A stretch of 64,000 nt of DNA from Methylomonas methanica MC09 (GCF_000214665.1 NC_015572.1:1116001-1180000); one strand, 5' to 3'. Numbered from the stretch's first letter, positions 35,356 through 46,279 are shown. The notes: a model not told the origin generated them from the sequence alone. Made by a program: numbers and translations.

Positions 35356-38175
35356 ATGGCTGATTGGTTAAATTCGTTAATAGAAAACTCAAATAGTTAT
35401 ATGCCTCATGGGGCTTGCTATTTATGGCAGCCGGCGGTTGTGTGGCTGCATGTCATCAGCGACACGCTCATTGTACTGGCCTATTACTCCATTCCGTTTG
35501 CGCTGATGTATTTCGTCTATAACCGTGCCGATTTAGTGTATCGTTGGGTATTCGTGCTGTTCGGGGCGTTTATCATGCTGTGCGGTACTACGCATTTACT
35601 GAGTATCTGGACAATCTGGCATCCCGATTATTGGTTGGAGGGCTTGGTTAAACTGGCGACAGCATTGGTTTCGGTTGTTACCGCAGTGCTTATATGGCCG
35701 TTGATTCCCAAACTTTTAAAGTTGCCAAGCCCGGCCTCGTTAAAGGCCAGCGAGACTTATATGCGGGCTATTTTCGACGCCACCCCGGATGCCATGCTGA
35801 TAAGCGATGAGCAAGGTATTATCACCATGGTCAATCATCAATGCGAATCCTTGTTGGGGTATCAAGCCGAGCAGTTGGTCGGTCAATCCATTGAAATCCT
35901 GGTGCCGGAAACCATACGGCCTAATCATGTTAAATCGCGCGCGCAGTTTAACGCGAAGCCAAGCGTTAAAGCGATGGGGGCGGGTAGAGTCGTTAAAGCG
36001 CGCAAAAGAGACAATTCGGAATTCGACGTCGAAATCAGTCTCAGCCCCATACAAACCGAAAAAGGCATGTTGTTTGCCAGCGCCTTGCGCGACATCACCC
36101 AGCGCAAACGCATGGAAGACGAGCTGCGTGCCAGCGAAGAACGTTTTAGACGGATGTCAAATGCCTCGCCGGCCATGATCTGGATTACCGATGTCAACGG
36201 TAAGCCGACGTTCGTCAATCAGACTTGGCTGGATTTTGTCGGGATAAATTTTGAACAAGCCATCAGTTACGAAAGCTGGATTCAGTTCATTCATCCGGAT
36301 GATAGGGAGAGTGTCTTTGCGGAATACTACAAAAATGTATTCGATCAAAAACCTATCGTTACCGAGTACCGTATGCGCCGAACCCAGGGGGATTGGCGCT
36401 GGATACTGGATCATGGCGTACCCATTTACGATGAGAAGGGAGTTTTTGCCGGCTATATCGGTTCGGCGTTCGATATTACCGAGCGTAAACAGGCGGAAGC
36501 CGACTTTCGTATCGCCGCTACCGCCTTCGAATCGCAAGAAGCCATGGTGATCACCGATGCCAATGCGGTGATTTTACGGGTGAATAAAACCTTTACCGAG
36601 TCTACCGGATATTCCGCGGAGGAGGCGGTAGGGCAAAACATCAGTATCTTAAAATCCGGACGTCACGATCAGGATTTTTATGCCGACATGTGGCGGAGTT
36701 TAAAAAATACCGGCACTTGGCAGGGTGAAATTTGGGATAAACGCAAAAACGACCAGATTTATCCGAAATGGCTCACCATCACGGCAGTTAAGGATGAAAC
36801 CGGCGCCGTGACGCATTATGTGGGGACGCATATCGATATCAGCGACCGCAAGGCGGCCGAAGACGAAATCAAAAATTTGGCTTTTTACGATCCGCTGACC
36901 CAGTTACCGAACCGGCGTTTGCTGTTGGATCGCTTACAGCAGGCATTGGCCACTCATGCCAGGAAACAAGTGTTCGGGGCGTTGTTTTTTCTGGACCTCG
37001 ATCATTTTAAGAATCTGAACGATACGCTGGGGCATGAAAAAGGCGATCAGTTATTGCAACAGGTGGCAGGCCGCTTGTCGTCTTGTGTCCGCGAAGGCGA
37101 TACCGTGGCGCGTCTGGGCGGTGACGAGTTTGTGGTGATGCTGAAGGAATTGGGAGCAAGAAGCGCCGAAGCGGCGGTTCAAGCGGAAATGATCGGGGAA
37201 AAAATTCTGCGGACTTTAAATGAGACGTATCAGTTTGATGGATACGAACATCGTAGTACCTCCAGTATCGGAGCGACGTTGTTCAGCGATCAATCCCTCG
37301 GAATAGATGAGCTGCTAAAACAGGCCGACATTGCCATGTATCAGGCCAAGGCTGCCGGAAGGAATAATCTGCGATTTTTCGACCCGGCCATGCAAGCGTC
37401 CATTATTGCGCGCACCGCTATGGAGCAGGCTTTACACGAAGCTTTAAACGCCAAACAATTCAGGATTTTTTATCAGCCGCAAGTCGATGCGGAGGGGCGT
37501 ATCTACGGGGCTGAAGCACTGTTACGCTGGGAGCATCCTACGCAAGGAATGGTATCGCCCGCGAGCTTTATCCCGTTGGCCGAAGAAACCGGATTAATTT
37601 TGCCGTTAGGTCACTGCGTGTTGGAAAACACCTGCGAACAATTGGTGAAATGGGCTTCCCTGCCCGGCATGGCGCATTTGACGATTGCCGTGAATGTCAG
37701 CATCCGACAATTTCGGCAGGATGACTTTGCGGACCAGGTGTTGGCGATTCTGGCTAAAGCGGGAGCTAATCCGGCCAGACTTAAATTAGAGCTGACCGAA
37801 AGTATTCTGGCTTTGGATTTACAAGACATCAAATCCAAAATGACGCGCCTGAAAGCGCAAGGCGTGACATTTTCGCTGGACGATTTTGGAACCGGCTATT
37901 CCTCGCTGGCTTATTTGAAACAATTGCCGTTGGACCAATTGAAAATCGATCAAAGCTTTGTCAGAGATATTTTAAACGATGTTAATGATGAGGCCATTGC
38001 TAAAATGATTATCGCACTGGCCGCCAGCATGGGGCTGCAAGTCATCGCGGAAGGGGTGGAAACGACGTTGCAGAAAGATAAGTTACTAGACCTTGGGTGC
38101 GCCAACTATCAAGGTTATCTATTCAGCCGGCCGGTGGCAATCGATGAATTTGAAGCGCTGATCAATAGTCGATAA
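35356..38175 (+). CDS. Ethylene-receptor-like PAS-GGDEF-EAL sensor enzyme
   Basis: 939 aa. Residues about 25-115 form three transmembrane helices very like the ethylene-binding domain of plant ETR1: SDTLIVLAYYSIP, then MLCGTTHLLSIW. ETR1's copper/ethylene ligand residues correspond to D36, Y43, C76 and H80. Three PAS domains follow (starting near 133, 265 and 383). A GGDEF domain has the active motif RLGGDEF near 586. An EAL domain has EALLRW near 720 and DDFGTGYSSL, keeping its catalytic acids. It likely makes and/or breaks cyclic di-GMP in response to a ligand or redox/copper state. The start has a GGGGGA site 4 nt upstream, in a small hairpin. Confidence 0.9.
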   Translation: MADWLNSLIENSNSYMPHGACYLWQPAVVWLHVISDTLIVLAYYSIPFALMYFVYNRADLVYRWVFVLFGAFIMLCGTTHLLSIWTIWHPDYWLEGLVKLATALVSVVTAVLIWPLIPKLLKLPSPASLKASETYMRAIFDATPDAMLISDEQGIITMVNHQCESLLGYQAEQLVGQSIEILVPETIRPNHVKSRAQFNAKPSVKAMGAGRVVKARKRDNSEFDVEISLSPIQTEKGMLFASALRDITQRKRMEDELRASEERFRRMSNASPAMIWITDVNGKPTFVNQTWLDFVGINFEQAISYESWIQFIHPDDRESVFAEYYKNVFDQKPIVTEYRMRRTQGDWRWILDHGVPIYDEKGVFAGYIGSAFDITERKQAEADFRIAATAFESQEAMVITDANAVILRVNKTFTESTGYSAEEAVGQNISILKSGRHDQDFYADMWRSLKNTGTWQGEIWDKRKNDQIYPKWLTITAVKDETGAVTHYVGTHIDISDRKAAEDEIKNLAFYDPLTQLPNRRLLLDRLQQALATHARKQVFGALFFLDLDHFKNLNDTLGHEKGDQLLQQVAGRLSSCVREGDTVARLGGDEFVVMLKELGARSAEAAVQAEMIGEKILRTLNETYQFDGYEHRSTSSIGATLFSDQSLGIDELLKQADIAMYQAKAAGRNNLRFFDPAMQASIIARTAMEQALHEALNAKQFRIFYQPQVDAEGRIYGAEALLRWEHPTQGMVSPASFIPLAEETGLILPLGHCVLENTCEQLVKWASLPGMAHLTIAVNVSIRQFRQDDFADQVLAILAKAGANPARLKLELTESILALDLQDIKSKMTRLKAQGVTFSLDDFGTGYSSLAYLKQLPLDQLKIDQSFVRDILNDVNDEAIAKMIIALAASMGLQVIAEGVETTLQKDKLLDLGCANYQGYLFSRPVAIDEFEALINSR

Positions 38176-38285
38176 ACTCGGCGGCCGGTCTTGCCGAGCG
38201 ATTTCAATTATAACGAATGCTACTGTGAGTCATTCAAGAGTCGTTGGCTGCTGGCAATATGTTAATTTTAAATTCCCCGTAATGA

Positions 38286-39257
38286 ATGCATAACAAAGTC
38301 AACAGGCGCTTCTGCGTTGCGCCGATGCTGGATTGGACTGACCGGCATTGCCGCTATTTTTACCGTTTATTATCCCGCCACGCGGTGCTGTATACCGAAA
38401 TGGTGACGACCGGCGCTATATTGCAGGGCAACCAACAACGGCATTTGCAATTTAATCCGGAGGAGCAGCCCGTCGCGTTGCAATTGGGCGGTAGTCATCC
38501 TCAGGATCTGGCCCGCTGCGCCGAGCTTGCCGAGCAATACGGTTACGACGAGGTGAATCTGAATATCGGTTGCCCGAGCGATAGAGTGCAAAACGGTCGT
38601 TTCGGTGCCTGTTTAATGGCGGAACCCGAGTTGGTGGCGGCATGCGTGGCCGCCATGCGGCAGGCGGTTTCGATACCCGTTACCGTTAAGTCGCGCATCG
38701 GCATTGACGAACGGGATTCTTACGAGGAATTGACGCAATTTATCGCTACCGTGGCAGCTGGCGGTTGCGACACGTTTATTGTGCATGCCCGTAAAGCCTG
38801 GCTGTCCGGCTTGTCGCCGAAACAGAACCGCGATATTCCGCCCCTGTGCTATGAAATGGTCTATCGGTTAAAACACGACTTTCCCGAGCTGGACATTATT
38901 ATAAATGGTGGCATTACTAGTCTGGATGCCTCGTTGGCGTTGTTAAAACACGTCGATGGGGTAATGCTGGGGCGAGAGGTGTATCACAATCCCTATCTGC
39001 TCAGCGAGGTGGATCGTTGCCTGTATGGCGATGACTATCCGCAGAAAACCCGTCAGGACGTGATTTTGGCTATGCTGCCCTATGTACGGCAACAACTGCA
39101 ACATGGGGTGCGCTTAAACAATATCGCCCGGCATTTGCTGGGTTTGTTTCACGGCGTGGAGGGTGCCAGAGCCTGGCGGCGGTATATTAGCGAAAACGCC
39201 AATAAACCGGGTGCCGATGAGCAGGTACTTTTGCACGCCTTAGAGTTTACGGTTTGA
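38286..39257 (+). CDS. dusA: tRNA-dihydrouridine synthase A
   Basis: 323 aa, FMN-dependent TIM barrel reducing U20/U20a in tRNA D-loops. The signature [21 protein letters not shown] carries the catalytic Cys, and [22 protein letters not shown] and [13 protein letters not shown] are characteristic of DusA. Length is normal. The ATG at 38286 follows a short out-of-frame ATG at 38282. Confidence 0.95.
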   Translation: MHNKVNRRFCVAPMLDWTDRHCRYFYRLLSRHAVLYTEMVTTGAILQGNQQRHLQFNPEEQPVALQLGGSHPQDLARCAELAEQYGYDEVNLNIGCPSDRVQNGRFGACLMAEPELVAACVAAMRQAVSIPVTVKSRIGIDERDSYEELTQFIATVAAGGCDTFIVHARKAWLSGLSPKQNRDIPPLCYEMVYRLKHDFPELDIIINGGITSLDASLALLKHVDGVMLGREVYHNPYLLSEVDRCLYGDDYPQKTRQDVILAMLPYVRQQLQHGVRLNNIARHLLGLFHGVEGARAWRRYISENANKPGADEQVLLHALEFTV

Positions 39258-39296
39258 TGCTGTATACTCACACCATTTTTTTACCCGGGGTCGGCG

Positions 39297-39842
39297 ATGG
39301 AAGAATATTTCTCCAAAATCATTCAAGCAATAGGTGAAGACGTCAATCGTGAGGGGTTGCGCGATACGCCCAAGCGGGCGGCCAAAGCCTTTAGATTTTT
39401 AAATAACGGTTATGAAAAAAGCCTGGATGAAGTGCTGAATGGGGCGATTTTTCAAGCCGACACCGAGGATATGGTGATCGTCAAGGATATCGAATTGTAT
39501 TCACTGTGCGAGCATCACTTGTTACCGTTTATCGGAAAATGCCATATCGGTTATTTGCCGCAAGGCAAGGTGTTGGGGCTATCGAAATTGGCGCGGATTG
39601 TGGATATGTACGGCAGGCGTTTGCAGATTCAGGAGCAACTGACCCGCCAAATTGCCACTGCAGTGCAAACTGCCATCAATGCGCGAGGGGTGGCGGTGGT
39701 GATCGAAGCCAAGCACTTATGCATGATGATGCGCGGCGTGGAAAAACAAAACTCGGTGATGACGACCTCGGTAATGACCGGGATTTTCCGCGAAGAAATC
39801 AGTACCCGCTCCGAATTTTTGAATCTGATCAATCGAAAATAA
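39297..39842 (+). CDS. folE: GTP cyclohydrolase I
   Basis: 181 aa. It converts GTP to 7,8-dihydroneopterin triphosphate, the first step of folate/pterin synthesis. The zinc and active-site motif [16 protein letters not shown] and the later CMMMRGV are visible. It is followed 6 bp later by hemH. Confidence 0.95.
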   Translation: MEEYFSKIIQAIGEDVNREGLRDTPKRAAKAFRFLNNGYEKSLDEVLNGAIFQADTEDMVIVKDIELYSLCEHHLLPFIGKCHIGYLPQGKVLGLSKLARIVDMYGRRLQIQEQLTRQIATAVQTAINARGVAVVIEAKHLCMMMRGVEKQNSVMTTSVMTGIFREEISTRSEFLNLINRK

Positions 39843-39848
39843 GCCGAC

Positions 39849-40826
39849 ATGTTCGAAAACCTGGAAAAGAAAACCGGTGTGCTGCTGGTCAACTTGGGTT
39901 CTCCCGCCAGTACCAGCACGCAAGACGTCAGGGCCTTTTTGGGCGAATTTCTCGGCGATCCGAGAGTGGTGAATTTGCCTCGGCCTTTGTGGTGGCTGAT
40001 TCTCAATCTGTTTATATTGCCGTTTCGGCCGCGTAAATCCGCTCACGCTTATAAAACCATTTGGACCGACAAAGGTTCGCCGCTTATCGTCTTTAGTCAG
40101 CAATTGAGCATTAAACTGGCAAAACGCTACGGTAACGAGAATCTACTGGTCGATTGCGCAATGCGTTACGGTAAGCCGGCGCTGCGCGAGAAACTGCAGG
40201 CCTTTAAAAAGCAGGGCGTGGAAGACATTGTGATCCTGCCGCTGTATCCGCAATATTCATCGACGACCACCGCCTCTATTTTCGACGTGGTGGCGGACGA
40301 ATTCGTTAGCTGGCGGCATATGCCGTCCTTGCGCTTTGTCAGCGATTATTATCAAAGCCCGGTCTACATCAAAGCGGTGGCGGATTCGATTCGTCAGCAC
40401 TGGCTCAATCACGGCCAAGCTGCTTTATTAGTAATGTCCTTTCACGGTTTGCCGGCCAAATTGACCGAATGGGGCGATCCTTATTTTCATCACTGTCAGG
40501 CGACAGCGCGCTTATTGGCCGATGAGCTGGGCTTAAAAGATAAACAATGGCAGCTGGTATTTCAGTCCCGCTTCGGTCGTGCCGAATGGCTGAAACCCTA
40601 TTGTGTCGAAGTGTTACAGGATTTACCCAAACAGGATATCAAGCAGATCGATGTGGTGTGCCCGGGTTTCGCAGTGGATTGTCTGGAAACCCTGGAAGAG
40701 ATCGCCATCACCAATAAAGAGGTTTTCTTGGCAGCGGGCGGTAAAAGTTACCGTTACATTCCGGCGCTGAATGATTGCGATGCCCATGTCGAGGTCATGG
40801 CCGAATTAATAAAAACCGCACAATAA
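39849..40826 (+). CDS. hemH: Ferrochelatase
   Basis: 325 aa. It inserts Fe2+ into protoporphyrin IX, the last step of heme b synthesis. The motif MSFHGLP carries the catalytic His, and CPGFAVDCLETLEEI and YRYIPALND are typical. No clear C-terminal membrane anchor. Likely co-transcribed with folE. Confidence 0.94.
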   Translation: MFENLEKKTGVLLVNLGSPASTSTQDVRAFLGEFLGDPRVVNLPRPLWWLILNLFILPFRPRKSAHAYKTIWTDKGSPLIVFSQQLSIKLAKRYGNENLLVDCAMRYGKPALREKLQAFKKQGVEDIVILPLYPQYSSTTTASIFDVVADEFVSWRHMPSLRFVSDYYQSPVYIKAVADSIRQHWLNHGQAALLVMSFHGLPAKLTEWGDPYFHHCQATARLLADELGLKDKQWQLVFQSRFGRAEWLKPYCVEVLQDLPKQDIKQIDVVCPGFAVDCLETLEEIAITNKEVFLAAGGKSYRYIPALNDCDAHVEVMAELIKTAQ

Positions 40827-40854
40827 GCGGTACATAAATAACCGGGGAGGCAGC

Positions 40855-42450
40855 ATGCAACAAAACGTATTACAAAGCTGGAGCGACGATGAATGGCCGG
40901 TGGTGCGAAAAAGCAAACCCTTGCCGACCGGGGAAGGCGTGCTGGATCTAGGCGCTTTTAATACCATAGAGGTGGATGAGCTGTTCGATACGGTCAACTA
41001 TGCCAGCACCGTTGCCGGTCAAGCCGTTTTATACCGTTCGTTGACCCAACCTTTGGATGATCTCGACGCCATCGCCGCCAAGCAGGCTGCCGTGCGGGAG
41101 ATTCGCGATAACCCGGATGTCCGAGCCAATGTGGAAAACATCGTCGCCAACGCCGCCGGCAGCGAAAATCGTTTGTACCTGTTACTGTTCGGCGAGTTTC
41201 TGGGCGGTTTCGGCACGGCACGGGAAGATAACCAAATCGAAGGTTACGGTTATAAGCAATATCGGCGCGGTATCAATGCGGCGTTGAATCTGGTGGGTGC
41301 CATCCATAATTCCGGCACTCCGCAAACGCCTTATCTGCAAAGCGTGTTCAACAAAATCGGCGGTTTTGCGCAAAGTAACGACTATTCCTTGATGGTCGGG
41401 CCGGTTTATAACAGTGAAAAAGGCCTGCAAAGCAAGGAAGAGCGCAAGAACTCCTATGCGCCGGCGACCATCTTTCGGCCCACGCTGTTCAAGCCTTTAC
41501 TGATCGGTTTGTTACTGGCCGCTATTTGGGGCTTGGTGACTATATTCCCTACCGATATGTTCCAGTTTTCCAAGGATGGACTTTCGGTGGCGTCGGTATT
41601 TTTTCTGCCGTTAATGCTGGCTTATATTCCGGTGATAGGCGGTTACGACAGGGATAATTGCATTATTCCCTTGCGTAATATTTTTCGCAAATCGGCGGCT
41701 TTGGGCGAAATGCTGGACGGTCTTGGGCAACTCGACGAGTTGTTGTCGTTTATCAAGTATTCGGAAGCCTACGGCAGCGAAACCGTACTGCCGGAATTGC
41801 AAGCCACCGAAAGGCACAGCATGCATTTGGTTGCGGCCAAGAATCCGGTGCTGGGGGTTAACAATCCGGATTACGTCGGTAACGATTTCGACATGAGCTC
41901 CGAGCGGCTGGTCTGCATCACCGGCCCGAATAGCGGCGGTAAGACCGCGTTTTGCAAGACAGTTACTCAGATTCAATTGTTGGCGCAAATCGGTTGTTAT
42001 GTGCCGGCTCAGTCGGCCAGCCTCAGCGTGGCGGACAAAATCTTTTATCAGGCACCGGAGATCAGTCACCTGGATGACGGCGAAGGCCGTTTCGGTACCG
42101 AATTGAAGCGTACCCGGGATATTTTTCTGGCAACCACTGCAAAAAGTTTGCTGGTGCTTGACGAAATGGCGGAAGGCACTACTTTTGAAGAGAAGATGCA
42201 ATCGTCCATCGATGTGTTGGACGGGTTTTATCGCAAGGGAAACAGCACTATTTTGATTACCCACAATCATCAATTGGTGGATGTATTTGTCAACAGAGGC
42301 ACGGCAACGCCGAAACAAGTGGAATTTGCTGATGAATTGCCTACCTTTAGTTTGGTGCCGGGTATTTCCAGAGTGAGTCATGCCGACCGGGTGGCAAAAA
42401 AAATCGGCTTTTCCAAACAAGATATCGAAAATTATTTGGCCAAATCATGA
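40855..42450 (+). CDS. Membrane-anchored MutS-like ATPase
   Basis: 531 aa. The N-terminal region resembles the MutS lever/connector start ([31 protein letters not shown]). Two transmembrane helices lie near residues 214-230 and 245-263. The MutS domain V ATPase follows, with Walker A GPNSGGKT near 360 and Walker [12 protein letters not shown] near 435. The family's C-terminal helix-turn-helix is replaced by a short tail, and MutS mismatch-binding domain I is absent. It is therefore not the repair protein MutS. Function unknown. The next gene overlaps by 4 bp (ATGA). Confidence 0.8.
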   Translation: MQQNVLQSWSDDEWPVVRKSKPLPTGEGVLDLGAFNTIEVDELFDTVNYASTVAGQAVLYRSLTQPLDDLDAIAAKQAAVREIRDNPDVRANVENIVANAAGSENRLYLLLFGEFLGGFGTAREDNQIEGYGYKQYRRGINAALNLVGAIHNSGTPQTPYLQSVFNKIGGFAQSNDYSLMVGPVYNSEKGLQSKEERKNSYAPATIFRPTLFKPLLIGLLLAAIWGLVTIFPTDMFQFSKDGLSVASVFFLPLMLAYIPVIGGYDRDNCIIPLRNIFRKSAALGEMLDGLGQLDELLSFIKYSEAYGSETVLPELQATERHSMHLVAAKNPVLGVNNPDYVGNDFDMSSERLVCITGPNSGGKTAFCKTVTQIQLLAQIGCYVPAQSASLSVADKIFYQAPEISHLDDGEGRFGTELKRTRDIFLATTAKSLLVLDEMAEGTTFEEKMQSSIDVLDGFYRKGNSTILITHNHQLVDVFVNRGTATPKQVEFADELPTFSLVPGISRVSHADRVAKKIGFSKQDIENYLAKS

Positions 42451-43652
42451 TGAAAATAGGTACGCCGGGCAGTGCAACCGCAACCAAGGCGCTGCTGTTG
42501 GGCAGCGGCGAGTTGGGCAAGGAAGTCGCCATTTCTCTGCAGCGTTACGGTGTTGAGGTAATCGCGGTGGACCGTTACGCACATGCCCCCGCCATGCAGG
42601 TTGCGCACCGCAGTCATGTTGTCGACATGACCGACGCGGCGGCGGTTAAAGCGTTGATCGCGGCTGAAAAGCCCGATTTGGTGGTGCCGGAAATCGAAGC
42701 AATTGCCACGGCTGCGTTGGCTGAGATCGAGGCGGCGGGCGAGGTGAAAATAGTGCCCAATGCCCGGGCCATTCAGCTGACCATGAATCGCGAGGGTATA
42801 CGGCAGCTGGCCGCCGAGCAATTGGGATTGCCGACTTCGGACTATGCGTTCGCCGAAACCTATGCACAATTAAAGGCCGCTGTTGACGGCGGAATCGGCT
42901 ATCCTTGTTTTATCAAGCCGACCATGTCGTCGTCCGGAAAAGGCCAGTCCATGGTGAAAGGCCCCGAGCAACTGCAAGCGGCCTGGGACTATGCCAAAGC
43001 CGCCGGTCGCGCCGACACCGGTAAGGTGATTGTTGAAGCCAAAATAGAGTTCGATTTTGAAATAACGCTGTTAACGGTTAGGGCCATGGATGCTGGCGGC
43101 CAAGTTCAGACCTGTTTTTGCGAACCTATCGGTCATGTACAGGTGAATGGCGATTACCGGGAAAGCTGGCAGCCCCAGCCCATGAGTGAAAAAGCCATTC
43201 AATTATCCCAGCAGATTGCCGCTAAAGTAACCGAGGCCTTGGGCGGCTTGGGCTTGTTTGGGGTTGAGTTGTTTGTACGCGGTGATCAAGTCTGGTTTAG
43301 CGAAGTCAGTCCGCGCCCGCACGACACCGGCATGGTGACCATGGTTAGCCAGATTCAAAGCGAATTCGATTTACATGCCCGCGCCATTCTGGGCTTGCCT
43401 GTGAATACGGCGTTGGATAAAACCGGGGCCAGTGCGGTGATTTTGGGCGGCGTCGATGCCAAGGCCGTGATTTACCAGGGCTTGAGTCAAGCGCTGGCGG
43501 TCGCGGATAGCGAAATTCGTCTGTTCGGCAAGCCGGAGGCTTTTGTGGCGCGGAGGATGGGGGTGGCGTTGGCTACCGCCGGTTCCGTGCGTGATGCGCG
43601 AACAAAAGCGGTTACCGCGGCCGCCATGATTAACATCGTCGAGGCGGGTTAA
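42447..43652 (+). CDS. purT: Formate-dependent GAR transformylase 2
   Basis: 401 aa, ATP-grasp enzyme using formate to make formyl-GAR in purine synthesis. N-terminal [32 protein letters not shown]-grasp [14 protein letters not shown] and [29 protein letters not shown] are diagnostic. It overlaps the preceding MutS-like gene. Confidence 0.95.
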   Translation: MMKIGTPGSATATKALLLGSGELGKEVAISLQRYGVEVIAVDRYAHAPAMQVAHRSHVVDMTDAAAVKALIAAEKPDLVVPEIEAIATAALAEIEAAGEVKIVPNARAIQLTMNREGIRQLAAEQLGLPTSDYAFAETYAQLKAAVDGGIGYPCFIKPTMSSSGKGQSMVKGPEQLQAAWDYAKAAGRADTGKVIVEAKIEFDFEITLLTVRAMDAGGQVQTCFCEPIGHVQVNGDYRESWQPQPMSEKAIQLSQQIAAKVTEALGGLGLFGVELFVRGDQVWFSEVSPRPHDTGMVTMVSQIQSEFDLHARAILGLPVNTALDKTGASAVILGGVDAKAVIYQGLSQALAVADSEIRLFGKPEAFVARRMGVALATAGSVRDARTKAVTAAAMINIVEAG

Positions 43653-43674
43653 ATTTATCTAAGAGGTGAAGCGG

Positions 43675-44250
43675 TTGAAATTGCTAAAAACCATTTTATT
43701 GTTGTTAGGCATTTCATCTTTTGCTTACGCGGATATTTTTAAATATGTTGCGCCTGATGGGCGGGTGTATTACACCGATCAGCCTAAAAAAGGTTTCAAC
43801 TATCGGTTAATTATCCGGACCCGACCTAAAACCTATGCCAGGGATGTTAAATTCATGGCGGGTAATAAGCGTAAATACCAGGATTTAATTGCCAAGGCGG
43901 CGGCTAAGCATCAAATGGACCCAAAATTGCTCCATGCGGTGATTCAGGCTGAGTCGGCCTATAACCCGCATGCGGTTTCCTCGGCGGGCGCGGTTGGCTT
44001 GATGCAATTGATGCCGGACACCGCGAGACGTTATGGTGTGACCGATAGGCATGATGCCGAGCAGAATGTTGACGGCGGCGCACGTTATCTGAAGGATCTG
44101 TTGGCCATGTTCAATTCCAATTTGAAGCTGGCTGTCGCTGGGTATAACGCCGGAGAGGGCGCTGTTATGAAATATAATTACACGGTACCGCCCTATCGGG
44201 AAACCCAGAATTATGTTCAGCAGGTTCTCAGGCTATATGGGAAGAGTTGA
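43675..44250 (+). CDS. SLT-domain lytic transglycosylase
   Basis: 191 aa if started at the TTG at 43675, 8 nt behind GAGG and giving a good signal peptide (MKLLKTILLLLGISSFAYA); a GTG at 43666 is the alternative. A DUF4124-like segment (DIFKYVAPDGRVYYTDQP) precedes a goose-lysozyme-like SLT domain. That domain has the catalytic Glu in QAESAYNPHAVSS, plus GAVGLMQLMPDTARRYGV and AGYNAGEGAV. It cuts peptidoglycan in the periplasm. It nearly abuts the HDOD gene. Confidence 0.88.
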   Translation: MKLLKTILLLLGISSFAYADIFKYVAPDGRVYYTDQPKKGFNYRLIIRTRPKTYARDVKFMAGNKRKYQDLIAKAAAKHQMDPKLLHAVIQAESAYNPHAVSSAGAVGLMQLMPDTARRYGVTDRHDAEQNVDGGARYLKDLLAMFNSNLKLAVAGYNAGEGAVMKYNYTVPPYRETQNYVQQVLRLYGKS

Positions 44251-44252
44251 AT

Positions 44253-45104
44253 ATGAAACCGGTTAGCGCATTGGATGTGGTTACGGAGGTGAAGGATTTA
44301 TTTTCTTTACCGGATATTTATTTTCAACTGAATCAAATGGTGCGCGATCCACGCTATTCCATGGTGGATATTGGGGCTGTAATCGGCAAGGATCCGGCAT
44401 TGTCCGCCCGACTGTTGCGGTTGGTAAATAGCTCCTTTTACGGGTTTCAATCCAAAGTCGATACAATTTCGCGGGCTATCTCCATAGTCGGCATCGATGA
44501 TCTGTACAATTTGGTTGTGGCTACCTGCGTGGTCGATCGTTTTTCCAAAATTCCTTGCGATTTGGTTGATATGACGGCGTTCTGGATGCGCGGCGTGCAT
44601 TGCGGCGTGGTAACTAAATTGCTGGGTAAACAATGTGCGTCATTGAATACGGAACGACTGTTTTTGGCGGGTTTGTTGCACGATATCGGTTCCTTGGTGT
44701 TGTATCAGGTCATGCCGGAGCAATCCACCAAGGTGTTGCTGTCGATTCGGCATGATAGGCGCTTGTTAGGCGGCTTTGAGCAAGAGATCATCGGTTTTAA
44801 CCATGCCGATGTGGGGCGCGAATTGTTAAAATATTGGCAATTGCCGGAATCGCTGTACGAAGTTGTGGGCGGGGCTCTTGATCCGGGCGCCGTAACCACG
44901 CATAAACTGGATGCGCAACTGCTATGGTTGGCTACCCGCCTTCTCGATGATAAAGAGTACGGCAGGCCGGTCGAGCAAATTCTTGTGGAGATACCGGATC
45001 AGAAGCTGGTTGCGATGCGCCTGAGCCGGGAACAGATAGAACAGGCCATGGAGCAGGCGGCTACTGAATTTCTTGATGTTTTCGAGCAATTGTTGCCGAG
45101 ATAG
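44253..45104 (+). CDS. HDOD-domain signalling protein
   Basis: 283 aa from the ATG at 44253. A single HDOD domain fills most of the length (LSARLLRLVNSSFYGF, AISIVGIDDLYNLVVAT, LLHDIGSLVLYQ). HDOD proteins are degenerate HD-phosphohydrolase-like modules in stress and cyclic-di-GMP-linked signalling. No output domain is attached. The partner is unknown. It converges on maf. Confidence 0.88.
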   Translation: MKPVSALDVVTEVKDLFSLPDIYFQLNQMVRDPRYSMVDIGAVIGKDPALSARLLRLVNSSFYGFQSKVDTISRAISIVGIDDLYNLVVATCVVDRFSKIPCDLVDMTAFWMRGVHCGVVTKLLGKQCASLNTERLFLAGLLHDIGSLVLYQVMPEQSTKVLLSIRHDRRLLGGFEQEIIGFNHADVGRELLKYWQLPESLYEVVGGALDPGAVTTHKLDAQLLWLATRLLDDKEYGRPVEQILVEIPDQKLVAMRLSREQIEQAMEQAATEFLDVFEQLLPR

Positions 45105-45112
45105 GCCCGGGA

Positions 45113-45691
45113 TTACGGTATTGTCATGCCGAATTGAGTCAATAAGTCGATCAACTTGATTAAGGGTAAGCCAATCAGGGCATTGGGATCTTCCCCTTCA
45201 ATTTTTCTGAATAAAGCAATGCCATAGCCTTCCGCTTTAAAGCTGCCCGCGCAGTCGTAGGGTTGCTCCCTGTCCAGGTAGCGGTTTAATTGCGCTTCGT
45301 TAAGGTCCTTAAAATAGACGTGGCAAATATCCAGGCCGGTTTTAATGGTGCCGTTGTTGCTATCGAGCAGGCAGACGCCGGTATAGAAAGTCACTTTTTT
45401 GCCCGACTGGTGTTTTAATTGCTGAAGCGCTCGTTCTCTATCGCCGGGCTTGCCCAGCAGCATGCCGTCGCAAGCGGCCGCCTGATCAGAGCCTATGATC
45501 CAGTGTTGAGGGTGGGTTTGCGCAACGGACCGGGCTTTGGCAATAGCCAGTCTCAGAGCAAGGCTGCTCGGCGCCTCGTCGGGGAGTGGTCGTTCGTCAA
45601 TCGCACTGGCGCAGCAGGTAAACGTCAATGGGAGTTTATCGAGAATTTGCCTGCGGTATTTTGAGCTCGAGGCCAGAACAATGTTTTGCAT
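45113..45691 (-). CDS. Maf-like nucleoside triphosphate pyrophosphatase (YceF type)
   Basis: 192 aa. Motifs LASSSKYRRQIL (residues 6-17), SDQAAACDGMLLGKPGD and YDCAGSFKAEGYG identify the Maf family. SDQAA and SFKAEG favour the YceF subgroup, which hydrolyses m7GTP, rather than the dTTP/UTP subgroup. It diverges from yceD, the same neighbourhood as in E. coli. Confidence 0.92.
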   Translation of the reverse strand: MQNIVLASSSKYRRQILDKLPLTFTCCASAIDERPLPDEAPSSLALRLAIAKARSVAQTHPQHWIIGSDQAAACDGMLLGKPGDRERALQQLKHQSGKKVTFYTGVCLLDSNNGTIKTGLDICHVYFKDLNEAQLNRYLDREQPYDCAGSFKAEGYGIALFRKIEGEDPNALIGLPLIKLIDLLTQFGMTIP

Positions 45692-45760
45692 GTTGTTAGT
45701 GCAATCTCGTAAGGTTGTCTGTTTGACGCAACAGCGAGTTATCTGTATGATTGTACAGTT

Positions 45761-46279
45761 ATGTCAGACAAACTTCCTAATCTTATTGATCCGTTATTGT
45801 TCGCCGAAAGGCGGAGCATTCTCGCGGGCGCTTTAAAAATAGGTGCGCTTGAGCGCTTGACGGGCATGGTCGCGGATGCTGATAGCGATATAACTGTCGA
45901 GGTGCTGTTTGCCAAGCAAGGCAAGCGCGCGGTGATTTCCGGCAAGATTCAAACGGTGTTGATGCTGGAATGTCAATCCTGTTTGCAGGCATTGGCGTGG
46001 CCATTAGAGTTGGCATTCAAGTTGGCCGTGGTGTCCTCGCTACAAGAAGCGGATAAGCTGGAGATCGATTGCGAACCATTGTTGTTGGATGGTGAAAAAA
46101 TCTCTTTGAATGACCTGATAGAAGACGAAATATTGTTGGCCATACCTGACTATCCCAAACACGGATATGATTGTATCCCGCAGCACCAGTCGAAAGATCC
46201 TGCTTTTGACGAGAACAGCAGGATTGAAACGAATAACCCTTTTTCTGTTTTAGCCAAACTTAAAAAAACTGGAGAGTAA
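45761..46279 (+). CDS. yceD: YceD (DUF177) protein, 23S rRNA accumulation factor
   Basis: 172 aa. It has the DUF177 layout, with a CQSCL motif near residue 72 and a conserved [19 protein letters not shown] segment. In E. coli YceD is linked to 23S rRNA processing and is co-transcribed with rpmF. Here rpmF starts 22 bp later, the conserved order. Confidence 0.92.
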   Translation: MSDKLPNLIDPLLFAERRSILAGALKIGALERLTGMVADADSDITVEVLFAKQGKRAVISGKIQTVLMLECQSCLQALAWPLELAFKLAVVSSLQEADKLEIDCEPLLLDGEKISLNDLIEDEILLAIPDYPKHGYDCIPQHQSKDPAFDENSRIETNNPFSVLAKLKKTGE

